Made by a program: the position numbers and the translations under genes | The notes under the pieces: generated by a model | The model's database searches: none | What the model saw: the letters and a program-made list of their open reading frames with translations, nothing else | Told to the model about the DNA's origin: nothing | DNA from: Panicum virgatum | Taxonomy: Eukaryota; Streptophyta; Magnoliopsida; Poales; Poaceae | DNA length: 64,000 nt | Assembly: GCF_016808335.1 (NCBI RefSeq) | Contig: NC_053148.1 | Coordinates: forward strand, 1,989,001-2,053,000 | Direction of reading: 5' to 3' | Shown here: positions 12,119 to 24,297 of the stretch, one piece after another | Layout: the number at the start of each line of letters is the position of its first letter | Position numbering within the stretch: the stretch's first letter is position 1

Positions 12119-12803
12119 CAGGCCCGTCCCGATGGGCGTGCAACCGGTTCAGCGGAACAGGGCCCCCAATTTGGAGGGCCCCAAATACAAGATCAGCAGC
12201 CTATTAGATCTATTAATATTTTGGTCTGTGTCATTGGCTCCAACTAGTTGCCTATTGCATTACGAGAGCTGGTTATTCCGTCGCCTTTTTTCCGCGGCAG
12301 CAACGATGTGTGGTCTTCTCGACTGGCACGATCACGCGACTTAATAGGACAGAGGCACAAGGCGTCGATGTGCCATCTGCGACAGCCGTATTTTATTCAT
12401 TTAATCGATGATGAATTGATTATTTTTATATGCATGCATCAATTGATCTAGGCAGTTCTTATGAGAGATCGAAAAATCTGATATTGATGCTAAGGCAAAA
12501 AAAAAATTTACAGTATCCGTCACATCGAATGTTCGGACACATACATGAAGCATTAAATGCAATTGAAAAAATAACTAATTACACAGTCTAACTGATTAGC
12601 ATGTGATGAATTTTTTAAGTCTAATTAGTCTATAATTGAACATTATTTATCAAGGAACAATAAAATATACTACAATACCAAAACTAACAATTTTTCACCA
12701 ACTAAACAGGGCCTAATAAACAGTATATGGATTTGCTAGTCCAGTACGTAGGCCCTACTTGATATTTTCGTACAGGGCCCCGGTTTGTGTCGGGACGGCC
12801 CTG
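12119..12803. mobile_element. hAT-type non-autonomous element in the DUF4220 gene
   Basis: 685 bp with terminal inverted repeats CAGGCCCGTCCCGA and CAGGGCCGTCCCGA. It is flanked by a perfect 8-bp target duplication, ATTCCCTC (12111-12118 and 12804-12811). An 8-bp duplication plus CAGG termini fits the hAT superfamily. It contains a nested MITE and no transposase. Confidence 0.9.
12494..12713. mobile_element. TGTTTAGTT-type MITE, left end deleted, nested in the hAT element
   Basis: The body (CACATCGAAT, ACTAATTACACAG, right end AACTAAACAGGGCC) matches the other MITEs of this window. TAA lies on both sides (12491-12493, 12714-12716). The left terminus keeps only GGC before an A run, so its TGTTTAGTT part is missing. 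Confidence 0.8.
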
Positions 12804-14769
12804 ATTCCCTCTCAGTTTACAGCATTCATGACATTGAGCAGAGGAAGAGGACGCTTGTGCAGCACGTGTTACAGATCATCCTCGTGCTATGGCTGATTAT
12901 GAATTGCAAAGGTCACAACAAAAGCTACACTGCAACCATCTGGATATTCTGAATTCACAGCGTCATTTTGACATACAGAAAGTCTGGGGTTTTGTGCAAT
13001 GTGAGCAAAAAAGGAGGTTTGCTGAAGCAGTCGAAAGTTGTTGCTGATTATATGATGATTGAGCATGAGCAAATACCACCGGACGTCACTCCGAATCCTC
13101 AAACCATGGAAGGGTACAAGTACATATTCCATGGTGAAGAAGAAGTAGCTTCTCTGCTTCCCACTGCACCCGAATATAGAGTCGGATTTAAAGAGGAGAC
13201 ACGTACAAGGTTCAGCGTGCTCATGTTCCAAAGGAGGGTGTTTAGAAAATGCACCACCATTGATTCCGTGTGGCGATGGATCAAGAGTCAAAGCATTCTC
13301 ACCGAGGAAGATGTGGAAATAGCGAAGGATGTTGCGCTCTCCTCATTGTTTAAATTGATGAAGCGGAGATTGTGTGTATACCGGATTGGTGAAGCTGGTC
13401 TCACCAAGACATTAGATTTCGTGCTTCAAAGGCTTATCTCTGAAGAAGGTAACTATGTCCGTGCTTTTAGAGTTATAGAGATGGAGTTGGCATTCCTATA
13501 TGATTTCCTCTATACAAGATTTGATATGAAGTCTTATATGTATAAGGGCTTTGGATTTTACTTTGTTGTAGTAACTGTTACTGTTTGGAATATTATCTCT
13601 GGAGCATTTAGCCGGCACTACCATCGTAGTAATTTGGAACAGAGAGTTCATGGAACCGATGTTATTCATTGGGTCACCATTGTGCTGCTTATCATTGTGT
13701 TAGCATTGTCCCTTTTACCTGCCACCCTGGACAGGAGGTGGCATATAGTGGTAGTGGTTGACATCCGGAATCCAAGTTTCTTGCAAGCCACGGGATGGAC
13801 ACGGAACTTTTCTATTGTAAAACATCAGGCAAAAAATTACTGGCAGAGAGCGATTGGCCAGTACTCCCTGTTACTCAACTTCGACTACCACCAATGGAAT
13901 ATGCTAACGCGTTTGTCACTGGGTTTGGTCGAGGCAACAAGAGAAGGACAGAAGGCTGGGAAAAAGATCATGTTGACAGATGAAATCATCGAGCGCGTTC
14001 TTTCTGCGTTCAAAGAGAGCAATGGACAGCTACAAGATGGGCAATCCGCTCTAGCCAGAAATCAGCTACTAAGCCGATTCTCATGGGCCTGCACCCTGCC
14101 CACACATATCCACAAGATTCTCGTATGGCACATCGGGACGACCATCGCCATGGATGAGCACCCGGTTCCCCGAACCGGCGACCAACATGTCGCCAAGACG
14201 CTATCAGACTACTGCGCCTACCTGGGAGCCTTTGTTCCAGACATGCTGCCTGGCCATGGCTACGACACCCAGCGCATCTTCGACGCCGTGATCATGGAGG
14301 CTCAGGATGGCCTCACCGGGTGTGACACTCTGAGCAGGAGGTGTGGGATGCTGATGGAAGGGTTCTTGCTGAGCGGCAGCAGCTGCACAATCCTACAGCT
14401 GGGGGGCAGGCTCGGGAGAGAGCTCAGAGGCGTGGTTCCGGAGGCTCAGAGGTGGAAGGTGCTGGCTGACTTCTGGGCGGAGTTCATCCTCTTCCTCGCG
14501 CCGGCAAGCAATGTTGAGATCCACGCCGAGAAGCTCGCTGCTGGCGGGGAGTTCATGACCCATCTCTGGGCACTGCTCACACAAGCCGGCATTCTGGAGC
14601 GCCCCTCGACGACCGACGGTGTGGGAGGAGGTAACAATGGTGCCCCTACACATGATTCTCCGGTTTGAGGAATCAAAACATTCTTCATCCTCGCCATTAT
14701 TCTGGTCTAAAGCATACTGCATCCGCTTCAGCTGGAGGTTAATTATTTGTTATGAATGTTCATTCGTCA

Positions 14770-15000
14770 GATTTGGAGTTAATTTGGGTAAAGTGTGGAT
14801 CTTGTTGTTAGCAGTGTGATGTTCGTGTAATAATAAAGCAGAGTTGTTGTCTGATCAATGTCTGATTTACTGTTATGTGGTTTATCATGACGTTTGTCCG
14901 TTGCATCTGAAGTTAATTTTGGTACAGGGTAAATCTTGTTTTCACATGGTTCTGCTGTAAGTTAGCAGTGTGCTATATTTTGTGTAATAAAGTGGAGTTA
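14770..15000 (+). repeat. Duplicated 3'-flank of the DUF4220 gene with two AATAAA signals
   Basis: Two similar segments, about 14771-14870 and 14912-15010, share TTGTTGTTAGCAGTGTG-like and GTGTAATAAAG words. AATAAA occurs at 14832-14837 and 14986-14991, suitable as alternative polyadenylation signals. The duplication is degenerate. Confidence 0.6.
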
Positions 15001-15039
15001 ATATCTGGTTTACTTTTGTCAGTTTGTGTGGTTTCTCAG

Positions 15040-15435
15040 CCTTAGGAGTATTCGGGGACGTCTATTTGTCGCGCGCACGGCTGCGCGAGATCCTGTCGCA
15101 GAAGGAGGAGAAGAGCACCAACATCGCTGGAGGAGGAGAAGAAGCGCCACCACTGTTCATCTTCCTCGCGGAGACGAGCGCGCCGGCGAGAGGTGGGAGG
15201 TGGGGGGAGGCCGGCCGGGGGTGGGAGGTGGGGGAGAGGCCGCCGCTGCGGTGGAGGGAGGCGAGGAGAAGGTCGGGGCGTTGTGGCGGCGGCAGGGGCG
15301 AGGAGGAGGTCTGAGCGGGTGGCGGCGGCGGCTTGTCGGCAGGCGGCGCGGCGGTGGAGCCGTCGGCCTTGGTGGAGGACGAGGCGGGGCTGGCTACGAG
15401 CCTGCGACAGCTCCGCGTATAGTCGCACGAGCTAG
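15040..15435. other. GC-rich island, unrecognised
   Basis: Open frames run through both strands (for example 15026-15589 plus, 15062-15535 minus), but no domain is visible and the sequence is low in complexity. It could be a captured or decayed first exon. From 15435 to 16127 there is no gene, only the small retroposon listed separately. Confidence 0.3.
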
Positions 15436-15649
15436 GAATAGACGTCCCGGCATTTGCCAATTCGTTGTCATGAGTTGTTCCGGTTGTGCAATGTTTGGCA
15501 GGAACTGGCATGGAATGGAACGAAATATGGTTCAATTCCTAGCCAATCCCTCTCGATACGCGTCAAACCGAAACAAGACTTTGGTTTGACAATATTTGTG
15601 GTGGACTACAGCAGTCCCACAAATACCTTATTTTACTACAGCTGTTGCA

Positions 15650-15694
15650 CTATTTTTTTTTAGAAAAGGAAAATTTTATTGATTTCAAGCACAA
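15650..15694 (-). mobile_element. 45-bp ultra-truncated retroposon tail
   Basis: The insert reads on the minus strand as a 3' end containing CAATAAAATTTT and a terminal A run. It is flanked by a perfect 13-bp direct repeat, TACAGCTGTTGCA (15637-15649 and 15695-15707). This is the signature of a LINE-mediated insertion truncated almost to its tail. Confidence 0.75.
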
Positions 15695-16130
15695 TACAGC
15701 TGTTGCATTAATACCTGATCTTCAGAGTTTTGGTGGACGTTTACAACCTGCAGTTGATAGCTAGAGTTACTTTCAGCACACATCAAATTCAAGGTCAAAT
15801 ATCCGAAGCAGAACATCGCGATGACATTTTGAGAATCCAACTAATAAAGCTTAAAAAATAAGTAGGTTTTGTCGATGTCTCATTTCTTCATCTCAACAAG
15901 ACCTTTTTCTTTAATTCCTTCCCAAAGTACTAGGCTTGAAAAGACATATTGAGTTGCCAGAGGCATTTTGGTCACTCAATAAGACATGTTCACTCCACAA
16001 GTACAGTAGATGTCTCCCCCATCTTCCAAGAAAGAAGTAAAATTTTGTAACGCATAATTCTTTTCATTATTTCCCCAGCCCTCCATTGACTAACTTGTTC
16101 TGTGCATGAACACCCCCCAAAAATAACTTA

Positions 16131-16364
16131 GGGGGTGTTTAGTTTGTGAAAAAAGTTTGGGTTTGGATACTGTAGCACATTTCGTTGTTATTTGGTAATT
16201 AATGTCCAATCATGAATTAATTAGGTTTAAAAGATTTCTCTCACCCTAATCAGTTAAATTGTGCAATTAGTTATTTTTTCAACTATATTTAATGTTCCAT
16301 GCATGTGTCTGAAGATTCGATGTGATGAATACTGTAGGAAGTTTTTTGGGAACTAAACGCCCCC
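16131..16364. mobile_element. TGTTTAGTT-type MITE
   Basis: 234 bp; ends GGGGGTGTTTAGTT and AACTAAACGCCCCC; TTA on both sides (16128-16130, 16365-16367). Confidence 0.92.
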
Positions 16365-16751
16365 TTACTTTCACTTGCAATGTATAAACAGCGTTCAAAC
16401 CCCTGGCACATGCGGAACCATTACTTTACAAAATCCAAACCTGAACACTAACTTATGTAACCAAAGAACCAAAAGAAAAATAAAAAGAAAAAAAACAAGA
16501 CAGGATCAGGGTGTAAGGATTGGCTCAGCTCGGCGCCTCAACCCTCTCACCAGATGAGCAATTTGTCATCTGAATCACCTACAGTGCTACAAAGGAAGCA
16601 ACTGAGAGCAAGAGGGTGTAACCATCCAGAGTGCTGCAGCATCATGGCTCATCCGAAACAGCGGACAGTTTTTTTAATAATGGAAACGAGTTCTGGCCTC
16701 TACAAAGTGTACACAGCCTAAAGATTATTACAAAACATAGCCGTCTATTGG

Positions 16752-19700
16752 CTAGCTAGGGAAATGAACAAAGAGAAAATCATCTAAACCAATTCTAAGG
16801 TTATGCTTCCACCCATGATTAGCTATCTCCAAGACGACAACCTCCAATGCAAGACTTGCCTTTCGGAACATCACCTTTATCATATCTTTATGCTGCAGCT
16901 GTGCCCATAAGCGCAACCAGTAGGCCTCCTTGAAAACAGCCTGCATAAATGATGAATACTTGGTTTTGTTAAAAATAATATCATTACGGCATCTCCAAAT
17001 AGCCCAACACAATACAGCTGCCCCCACCAAAATGACACGCCTCTCGTTGTTATCAAAATTTGAGAGCCAATTTCCTAGCATATGAAAAAACGATCTTGGC
17101 GGGGTTAACCCTGTAGCTAAATAGACTATCTTCCAAATCTCCTTTGCATGGTGACAATCAAAGAGGAGATGTGTAATTGATTCATTACAATTACAGAAGT
17201 AATATTTCAAATTTCTCTTCCAATTCTTCCTCGCTAGATTATCTTTTGTTAGGATAACTCATTTTTAGAGAAACCAAAAGAAAATCTTTATCTTGAGAGG
17301 AATTTTTAGTTTCCAAATCAATTTGTGGCGAAAGGGAGCATTTTGGTTCATCTTGTGGAGGTACATAGATCTAACTGTAAAGACTCCGGATTTATGTAAA
17401 TTCCATCTGAAGTGATCACTCCCTTCAACTAAATTGATGTTGGTTATCTTAGCTACCAAATCAAGCCATTCTTGGAGTTTTTCATCAACCAATGCCCTTC
17501 TAAACGAAATGTTTAGGGGTTCTGAACTTAACACACTCGCTACTGATGCATGTGGTTGGCGAGCTATGTTGTAAATCGATGGATACTGTTCTCTGAATGG
17601 CCTTTGGCCCACCCAAGTATCCTCCCAAAATCTCGACTGTTTCCCATCTTTAATCTCAAAGGATCCACAGGCCAAGACTTCTTCTTTAATCTTCATTAAC
17701 CCTCTCCAAAAATGAGTCATTCGGTTTAGCTTGGACTTGTGGTAGAGATTTTGTGCTCAAATATTTATTTCTGAGTAAAGACTGCCATGTGCCTTCGCTG
17801 TTTAGCAAGTTTACTATCCATTTGCTTAAAAGGCACTTATTCTGAACCTCGAGGTCAATGACTCCAAGGCCCCCTTGATCTTTTGGGTGGTAGAGGATGT
17901 CCCATTTAGCTAAGTGGTATTTTTTCTTATCTGAACCACCTTGCCAGAAGAAACGTGATCTGTAGTGATTAAGTTTCTTAAGAACCCCTTTTGGTATCTC
18001 AAAAAAAAAGGACATCATGAACATGGGTAGCCTACTAAGCACTGAGTTTAGGGGAACTAATCTATCTTCGTAAGACAAATGCTTAGCTTTCCAACATGTT
18101 AGCTTCTTTTCGAAACGTTCTTCGACTTTCCTCCAATCATTATTAAGGAGTTGTCGATGATGCATTGGAATCCCTAAATATCTAAAGGGATACTGATCAG
18201 CATTGCATCCAAAGAGTTCAATATACTCTTCTTCAAACTCTTTCACTTGTCCATAGCAAAAGATTTCACTTTTGTGAAAGTTTATCTTAAGACCAGACAT
18301 CTGTTCGAAGACACTTAGGAAAAGCTTCATATTTTTTGCTTGTTCGATGTCATGGTCTAGAAAAAGGATGGTATCATCTACATATTGCAAAATCGACAAG
18401 CCATCATCCACTAGGTGTGGTATAACACCCTGATTTGTCCGTCATCCTTAGCTCTTTTAATCAAAATTACTAACATATCTGCAACTATATTGAACAGGAT
18501 GGGTGACATAGGGTCATCTTGTCTAAGCCCTCTCTTAGTTTGGAAGTAATGGCCAACGTCATCGTTGACCTTGACCCCAACACTACCCCCCTTAATCATT
18601 CCTTCAACCCATTTACACCATTTGGGTGAGAACCCTTTCATTCTTAATGTTTGTTGAAGGAATGACCATTTAACTTTGTCGTAGGCCTTTTCAAAGTCAA
18701 TTTTGAAAATGACTCCATCTTGTTTCTTAGTGTGTAGCTCGTGAATGGTTTCGTGGAGTATGACCACCCCTTCCATGATATTTCTGCCTGGCATAAAAGA
18801 TGTCTGGGAAGGACTTACCACTGTCTGAGCTATCCTATTCAATCTGTTGGTGCAAACTTTTGTGAAAATCTTGAAGCATACATTGAGGACACAAATTGGT
18901 CTATATTGTTATATCTGTTTTGCCTCCACTATCTTTGGAAGTAATGTAATTACTCCAAAGTTGAGACTATAAAGGGGTAGGCGTTCCTCATGGAAATCTT
19001 TGAAGAGTGCCATAAGGTCCTCCTTTATTATTTCCTAGAAAACTTGAAAAATTCTGCTAGGAAACCATCAGGGCCAGGTGCCTTGTTGTGTTCCATTTGA
19101 AATACAGCCTCTTTTACCTCAATTTCAGTGAAGGCAGATATTAAGGTATCATTCTCTGCATCTGTTACTTGAGGAATGTCATCTATCCGACTTTCCACAA
19201 GTGAGATATTAATCTCATCTGGTTTACCGAATAAGTTCTTGTAGTAATTTATGATATACTTTTTGAGTTCAAGGTCACCCACAATTACACCATCTTCTTG
19301 TTCTAATCTGAAGATGTGTTGTTTACGGTGCTTGCCATTGGCCACTAGATAAAAAAGCGAGTATTGTCATCTCTCTGAAGAAGGGATTTTACCTTCGCCC
19401 TCTCATACCATTTTATCTCTTCTTCTCTCAGAAGAGAAATTAATCTCTCCTTTAGATAATGCTTTAAATTGATCTATTATCCGCCAGGATGCTGGTTTCT
19501 GCCTTTTTATCTAACTCGTCTAAACCAGCGATAAGTCTTTTCTTTTTTTGTTTATATGCTCCAGTGAGAAATTAATCTCTCCTTTAGATAATGCTTTAAA
19601 TTGATCTATTATCCACCAGGATGCTGGTTTCTACCTTTTTATCTAACTCGTCTAAACCAGCGATAAGTCTTTTCTTTTTTTGTTTATATGCTCCAGCTGT

Positions 19701-20583
19701 ATGCTTGGCCCATCCTCTTAGGTATTGCCTAAGGCGTATAATCTTATTTTGCCATCTTTGCATTGATGTGGTGCCATGACATTTCTGCCGCCAAATATTT
19801 GTGACCATGTCAAAGAACCCATCTCTAATCAACCAGCCTCTCTCAAATTTGAAAGAAAATTGTCTATCCTGGTGAGTAGAAGAGCCGGTGTTTAAGACAA
19901 GAGGAGTGTGGTCAGAAATATTTCTATCCCTAGCTTCGACCATTGACAGAGGGTATTTATCTTCTCATTCCGTACTAGCAAGTACTCTATCAAGTTTCTC
20001 ATAGGTCGGCTCATCTCCTGGACCAGCCCAAGTGTATTGACGACCCGACATAACAATTTCTTTGAGGTCCAAGATTTCAATTACCGAATTAAATATGTTG
20101 GCCCATTTAGTGTCAAATTTATCTGTGCTCTTGTTATCTGGGTGTCTCATAATATTAAAGTCTCCACCTATGATATAAGGAAGAGATTCTCGTGAGCAGG
20201 TGTGAGCCATCTCTACTAAAAAGGCTTCTTTATTATTATGTTGTGTCGGTCCATAGACAACATAAAGTGCAAATTTGAAACCATCAGACTTATCTCTAAG
20301 GATGAACTTCACATAAAAGTCACCCTCATCTATGGCACCAATGTCAAAATAGTTCAGATCAGCCCCCAAAAGGATGCCTCCTGAACGACCGTGTGGGGTC
20401 ATACTATGCCAAATAAAATCTCAGCCCCCACAAAAGTTTTTAACAGTAGCCTCTGAGAAGTCATCTCTACCTGTCTCTGAAAGAGCAATAAAATTAATTT
20501 GCTCTTCTTTGACCATCTCTAATAAATATATGTGTTTAGCCAAGTCTGCAAGACCTCTGCTATTCTAGAAGACTCCTTTCATT
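16752..20583 (-). pseudogene. LINE ORF2 (endonuclease-RT), broken
   Basis: From about 20583 the frame reads MKGVF, then a TAG and later a TGA where Trp is expected. It then enters an apurinic-type endonuclease (IALSETG; YIIGGDFNIMRH near 20160). The RT part shows NKAPGPDGF (about 19060), SFMPGRN, FKIDFEKAYDKV, GLRQDDP (Asp where LINEs usually have Gly) and the catalytic YVDD at about 18380. A zf-RVT region follows (CNCNESITHLLFDCHH, about 17150-17200). Several stops and frameshifts separate the pieces (breaks near 20402, 19965, 19596, 18411, 17700 and 17240). An in-frame 132-bp tandem duplication sits at 19434-19697. Not functional. Confidence 0.9.
19434..19697. repeat. 132-bp tandem duplication inside the LINE
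   Basis: Two nearly identical 132-bp units (19434-19565 and 19566-19697) differ at very few bases (for example CCGCCAGG versus CCACCAGG). The length is a multiple of three. Confidence 0.92.
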
Positions 20584-20589
20584 GGAAAC

Positions 20590-23074
20590 TAAGCTTAGAG
20601 GGGGTTCTTGGCTTTTTGGGAGGTTTGCCAATTTTAATCTTAGTGGCATAAGTGGACTTTTTCTTTCTAGAAACAAGACTGATATCACTGAATATGTGGT
20701 CAAACTCCTGTTCAAGTGAGTCCTCATTTATATCTCCAGGTTAAGGACCGCCTCTAGTCTCTCCTCCCCCTCATCACTAAAATCTGTGATGTTGAAGGCA
20801 CTTTTATTTTTGACATTATTTTTATCTTTGTTCTCTACTTTCTTCTTAGCAGCCACCACTAGCCTATTAATTTCTATGTTTTTTATAGCTATGGTGGATG
20901 ATCTAATGACATTATCATCTCTTCCCAAAGAAACGCCAATATTATCTAAATTAGAAGAAAAGCGAGAATATGAAAAAGACGCAAAGGATTGGTTACCTTC
21001 TAGGTTCCGCGTCGCAGCCATGCGAGCTGCCTTAGGGTTGCTGCGCCTTAGGGTTGTATTTGTAGCAGGCGCATGCTTCTTTATCTTCTTCGAAGTCTTG
21101 ATCGTGCCTGCATTGATCTCAGTTAAGGGGAGCTGGGAACTTGCTGCTTCAGTAGCAGAAGCAGTGATCGCTCCCTGCTCAAGCTGACTCTCCGCCTCGG
21201 TTGATAGCATGACCCCTCCAACTCCAGTAGGCGGTGGGGCAGCGAGCATTTCCTGCTCAAGCTGCCCTCCCATAGCGACAGGCTCAGTCGAGGTGACAGC
21301 GTTTATGTCGGCCATGACGACCTCGCTCGCAGCAACAGAGCCTGCAGTAACAGCCAATTCGATCTCTGATGCAGCACCCACCACAGCCTTGGTGACAACG
21401 CCCATCTTGGCCATGGAGGTAGTGTCCCTATCGGCCACAGTGCCAATGTCCTCAAGTGTTCCTTCCACCAAACTAGGTGAGCCATCATTTGTTTCGTTCA
21501 AATTCTTGATGCTAGCCTCATCAAATAATTGGACACCCGAAATGTCAATTGCATCTTGTTCTAGTGCAGCCTGCTTGTGAGAAGACATCTCGCGAGAGTC
21601 ATTTATAGTGTGAGGTTCATGTACTTCTCTCTCTGCCTTGTCATCTCCATCACTAGAATCATCAGCTTCTTTCATATCTTGATCCGCAGCACGGTCTTCC
21701 TCCTCCCCAAGAAGGTCATCATCATCTGGGTTAAAATCCTCCTCATCTCTTAGGATCTCGTCCACCTTGAAGAAGATCCTATACATGTTTCTGTTCACCA
21801 TATTATCTGCATCAGTTGGTACAGCATTGGCATCTAGCACGGCCACCAAAAGCCTCACCACTCCTGTCCTCATCAGGTAGGTAATATCTACCTTTTGAGT
21901 AGCACCAAGTATGGTCCCAACTACCCATAACGGTAGGAAGGATCTGATCTCATCCAAACACACGTACCCAAACTTGTTCTAGCTTCGTCGTAGGTTTAAT
22001 CTCAGTGTTGTATTCCTCAAAGAGCAAGACCCCTCCCCTAAGCTTTGTTGTAACTGACCCTATTGCCACCATCCGATCCAACTCAATTTTGCATGGGAAA
22101 GGTACAACATAGGCCTTGTCCCCGTGCTCATGGACTTCCCAATCCCACTTCACTGGTAGGATTCTAGCAAGCTCGGATTTTAGCAACTCAACAGAGACCT
22201 CACCTTCCAGAATGGTGACCAAGGCCATAGCAGACACATGATCTGGAGGGATCGTCGGCTTTGCACCATCTACAGGAATGTGGAAGAACCCAAGACCATC
22301 ACCAGCAAGCCCGCAGAAAGTAGCCGACGGCTTCGGTCCACGGAGTTGAGGACACTGATTAGTAAAATGCTCCTCAAAACAGATACTACATCTCAAGATT
22401 TTCTTCTTCTTAGCAGCAGGTTCTTCCAGGTTCTTTCCCTTTTGCTTGCCAATATTGCTCACCGTCTCCTTGTCTGCTCCACCCGAACCACTAGCCCCTT
22501 GAGAGCTTCCATTGCCACCGTGCCCAGCAGACCCTGGGAAACCATCGCCGCGGCCCTCAGACCTACCGGCACCACGGCCACCACCTGGTGCCTTCTGCCC
22601 AACACGGCCTTGGCCGCGCCCTCGTCCGTGGCCGCGATCGCCGCCGCGGCCCCAGCCACCCCTTGCTCGATCTGAGAGTTGCCGAAGGCCACCACGAACA
22701 CCACCGCTCCTGCCTGACCCTTTGACTGCATCGCCTCCTGCCATGGTGACTTGGGCGTAAGAACGGGGATCGCCTGCCGCCGTACCTGACCACGGTTTAG
22801 GGTTATCTTGCTGCCGTAGATAGGTAACTCCAGGCACATGTATCTTTTGCTGGTTTGGGCCTTTCTGTGCAGGTCCATCTGCTGCAGGCCTTGTATCGGA
22901 TGGCCCACTTGAGTTTGAAATCCGACAGTGCGAGGAAAGCGGATCAGGGATCGAAGCGACAGCGGCACCGGGAGTCCGTCCCGGACGGCCGCCGGCGAGC
23001 TCCAGAGATGGCAGCAAGTAGTCCCCGATTGATATCTGTGGAATGCAGGGGTGCTCAGAAAAAAAATTGCGCAA
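20590..23074 (-). pseudogene. LINE ORF1 (nucleic-acid-binding, CCHC knuckle), frameshifted
   Basis: The first part (23074-21950) has a Gly/Arg-rich N-terminus and a CX2CX3HX4C knuckle (CSICFEEHFTNQC, near 22360-22400), as in plant LINE ORF1 RNA-binding proteins. A one-base frameshift around 21955 moves the frame to 21963-20728, an acidic region (DEEDFNPDDDDLLGEEED). A further shift near 20740 leads into a basic tail (SRKKKSTYATKIKIGKPPKK) that ends just before ORF2. Confidence 0.85.
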
Positions 23075-23190
23075 TCCTTTTATTTTGGATCATAGACATT
23101 GAGCTTCTTCTTGCTACGGGAAACCGGCAATTGCTAGAAGCCCCTTGAGGCCTTGACTGGCGGAAGGATGAGTAGGATTGTGAAAACATA

Positions 23191-23549
23191 GGCCATGTGT
23201 TAGTTTCGTTGCAAAAATTTTTGCAAAAGAATCTTATTAATTTGAAGTACTAAATAAAGTCTATTTATAAAACTTTTTGCACATATGGGTTGTAAATCGC
23301 GAGACGAATCTAATGATGCTAATTAATCCATGATTAATCAATAATTAGCAGATGGTTACTGTAGCATCATTGTTGCAGATCATGACTTAAGTAGGCTCAT
23401 TAGATTCGTCTCGCGATTTACAGCCCATCTATGCAAAAAGTTTTGTAAATAGACTTTATTTAGTACTCCATACATGTGTCGAAATATTCGATGTGATGTT
23501 TTTTTTTCGTTTTAAGAGTTTACGGATTTGGATCCAAACAAACAGGGCC
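23191..23549. mobile_element. TGTTTAGTT-type MITE, long palindromic subtype
   Basis: About 359 bp; ends GGCCATGTGTTAGTTT and AAACAAACAGGGCC; ATA on both sides (23188-23190, 23550-23552). The interior is an inverted repeat (GTAAATCGCGAGACGAAT against ATTCGTCTCGCGATTTAC). Same subtype as 48954-49301. Confidence 0.85.
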
Positions 23550-24297
23550 ATATTCATATTGGTCAACTGTCCGCTGTTTGGCGCTTTCTGCCTCTTGCCA
23601 CAGGGCTTGGGGTGCTAGGCGACGCGCTTGCCCTCTCGGCGGCCATCGCCCGACACGTCCGTCGCCGTCCATCCGGCGGCCGGCCGGACGCGCCCCTTTG
23701 CGTATACGTGTACGTGTACGTGTCACCCAGTGATCTCGCGGGGACACACGTCGTCCGGCCACGGCGACACACCACCCCGTCGCGGATTAAAATGGTGACG
23801 CCGGCGCCTCCATGGGCGTCACCAAGCAAGCAGCTGCCATCAGCTTCGAAGAAGCCGATCAGGGGTCCGGCATGGGCATCCGCTGGCCGTGGGTGAAAGC
23901 TTCCCTGCGAGATATGGTTGTTTCAATACCTCAGGGGTTTGGAAAGAAAAAGAACCTAGTCTTTTAACTGTCTGATTTGTGGCTACCTGTAACCCTCCTG
24001 AGCCTTTCCACCAAGACAGGAACGTCCTCCTCACTCAATGCTGTGAAACAACACCTGAACCATCCAGGCTCAATGCAATGGCAAGAAATTGCAGTCCTGT
24101 GAAATTACAGTCCACGTCACAGTTGACAGTTCAAGTCGGGCAAGAAATTGCTACACAAATCAGTCACATTCACCATTGCGATTCGATGTGCTTGCACAGT
24201 AACAGGAGATCCAGGCAGACCATCCAACCACGAGACTAGCTGCAGCCAAGATGCAGGATGAGGTCCTGGACTCCTGGTGGTGGATCAGCCGGCTGCT
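23550..24297. other. Unassigned stretch
   Basis: GC-rich to about 23880 with a short TACGTG repeat at about 23703-23722, then ordinary composition. ORFs on both strands show no domains. No gene is supported. Confidence 0.4.

Larger units (their letters stand above)
11813..14668 (+). pseudogene. DUF4220-DUF594 membrane-protein gene, interrupted
   Basis: A plant DUF4220 protein (several transmembrane helices, function unknown) with a C-terminal DUF594 segment. The N-terminal part 11813-12118 carries two hydrophobic helices and the motif LGPYTIGLLQ. The rest is 12812-14668; its DUF594 signature near 14455-14590 reads WKVLADFWAEF followed by GGEFMTHLW. Leaving out 12119-12811, a hAT element plus one copy of its 8-bp target duplication (693 bp, a multiple of three), joins both parts in one frame of about 720 codons, the usual family length. 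An in-frame TGA at 12950-12952 sits inside otherwise conserved sequence and probably replaced a Trp codon. Splicing out of the insert from the GTGAGT at 12101 is conceivable but would not remove the TGA. The start ATG at 11813 has a good context. Confidence 0.85.
16669..23080 (-). mobile_element. L1-clade LINE, nearly full length, degenerate
   Basis: Minus-strand element with ORF1 (CCHC knuckle), endonuclease, reverse transcriptase and zf-RVT in the canonical order. The 3' tail is the T7 tract at 16669-16675 on the plus strand. The exact 5' end and target duplications could not be located; sequence to about 23150 may still belong to it. Confidence 0.92.
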
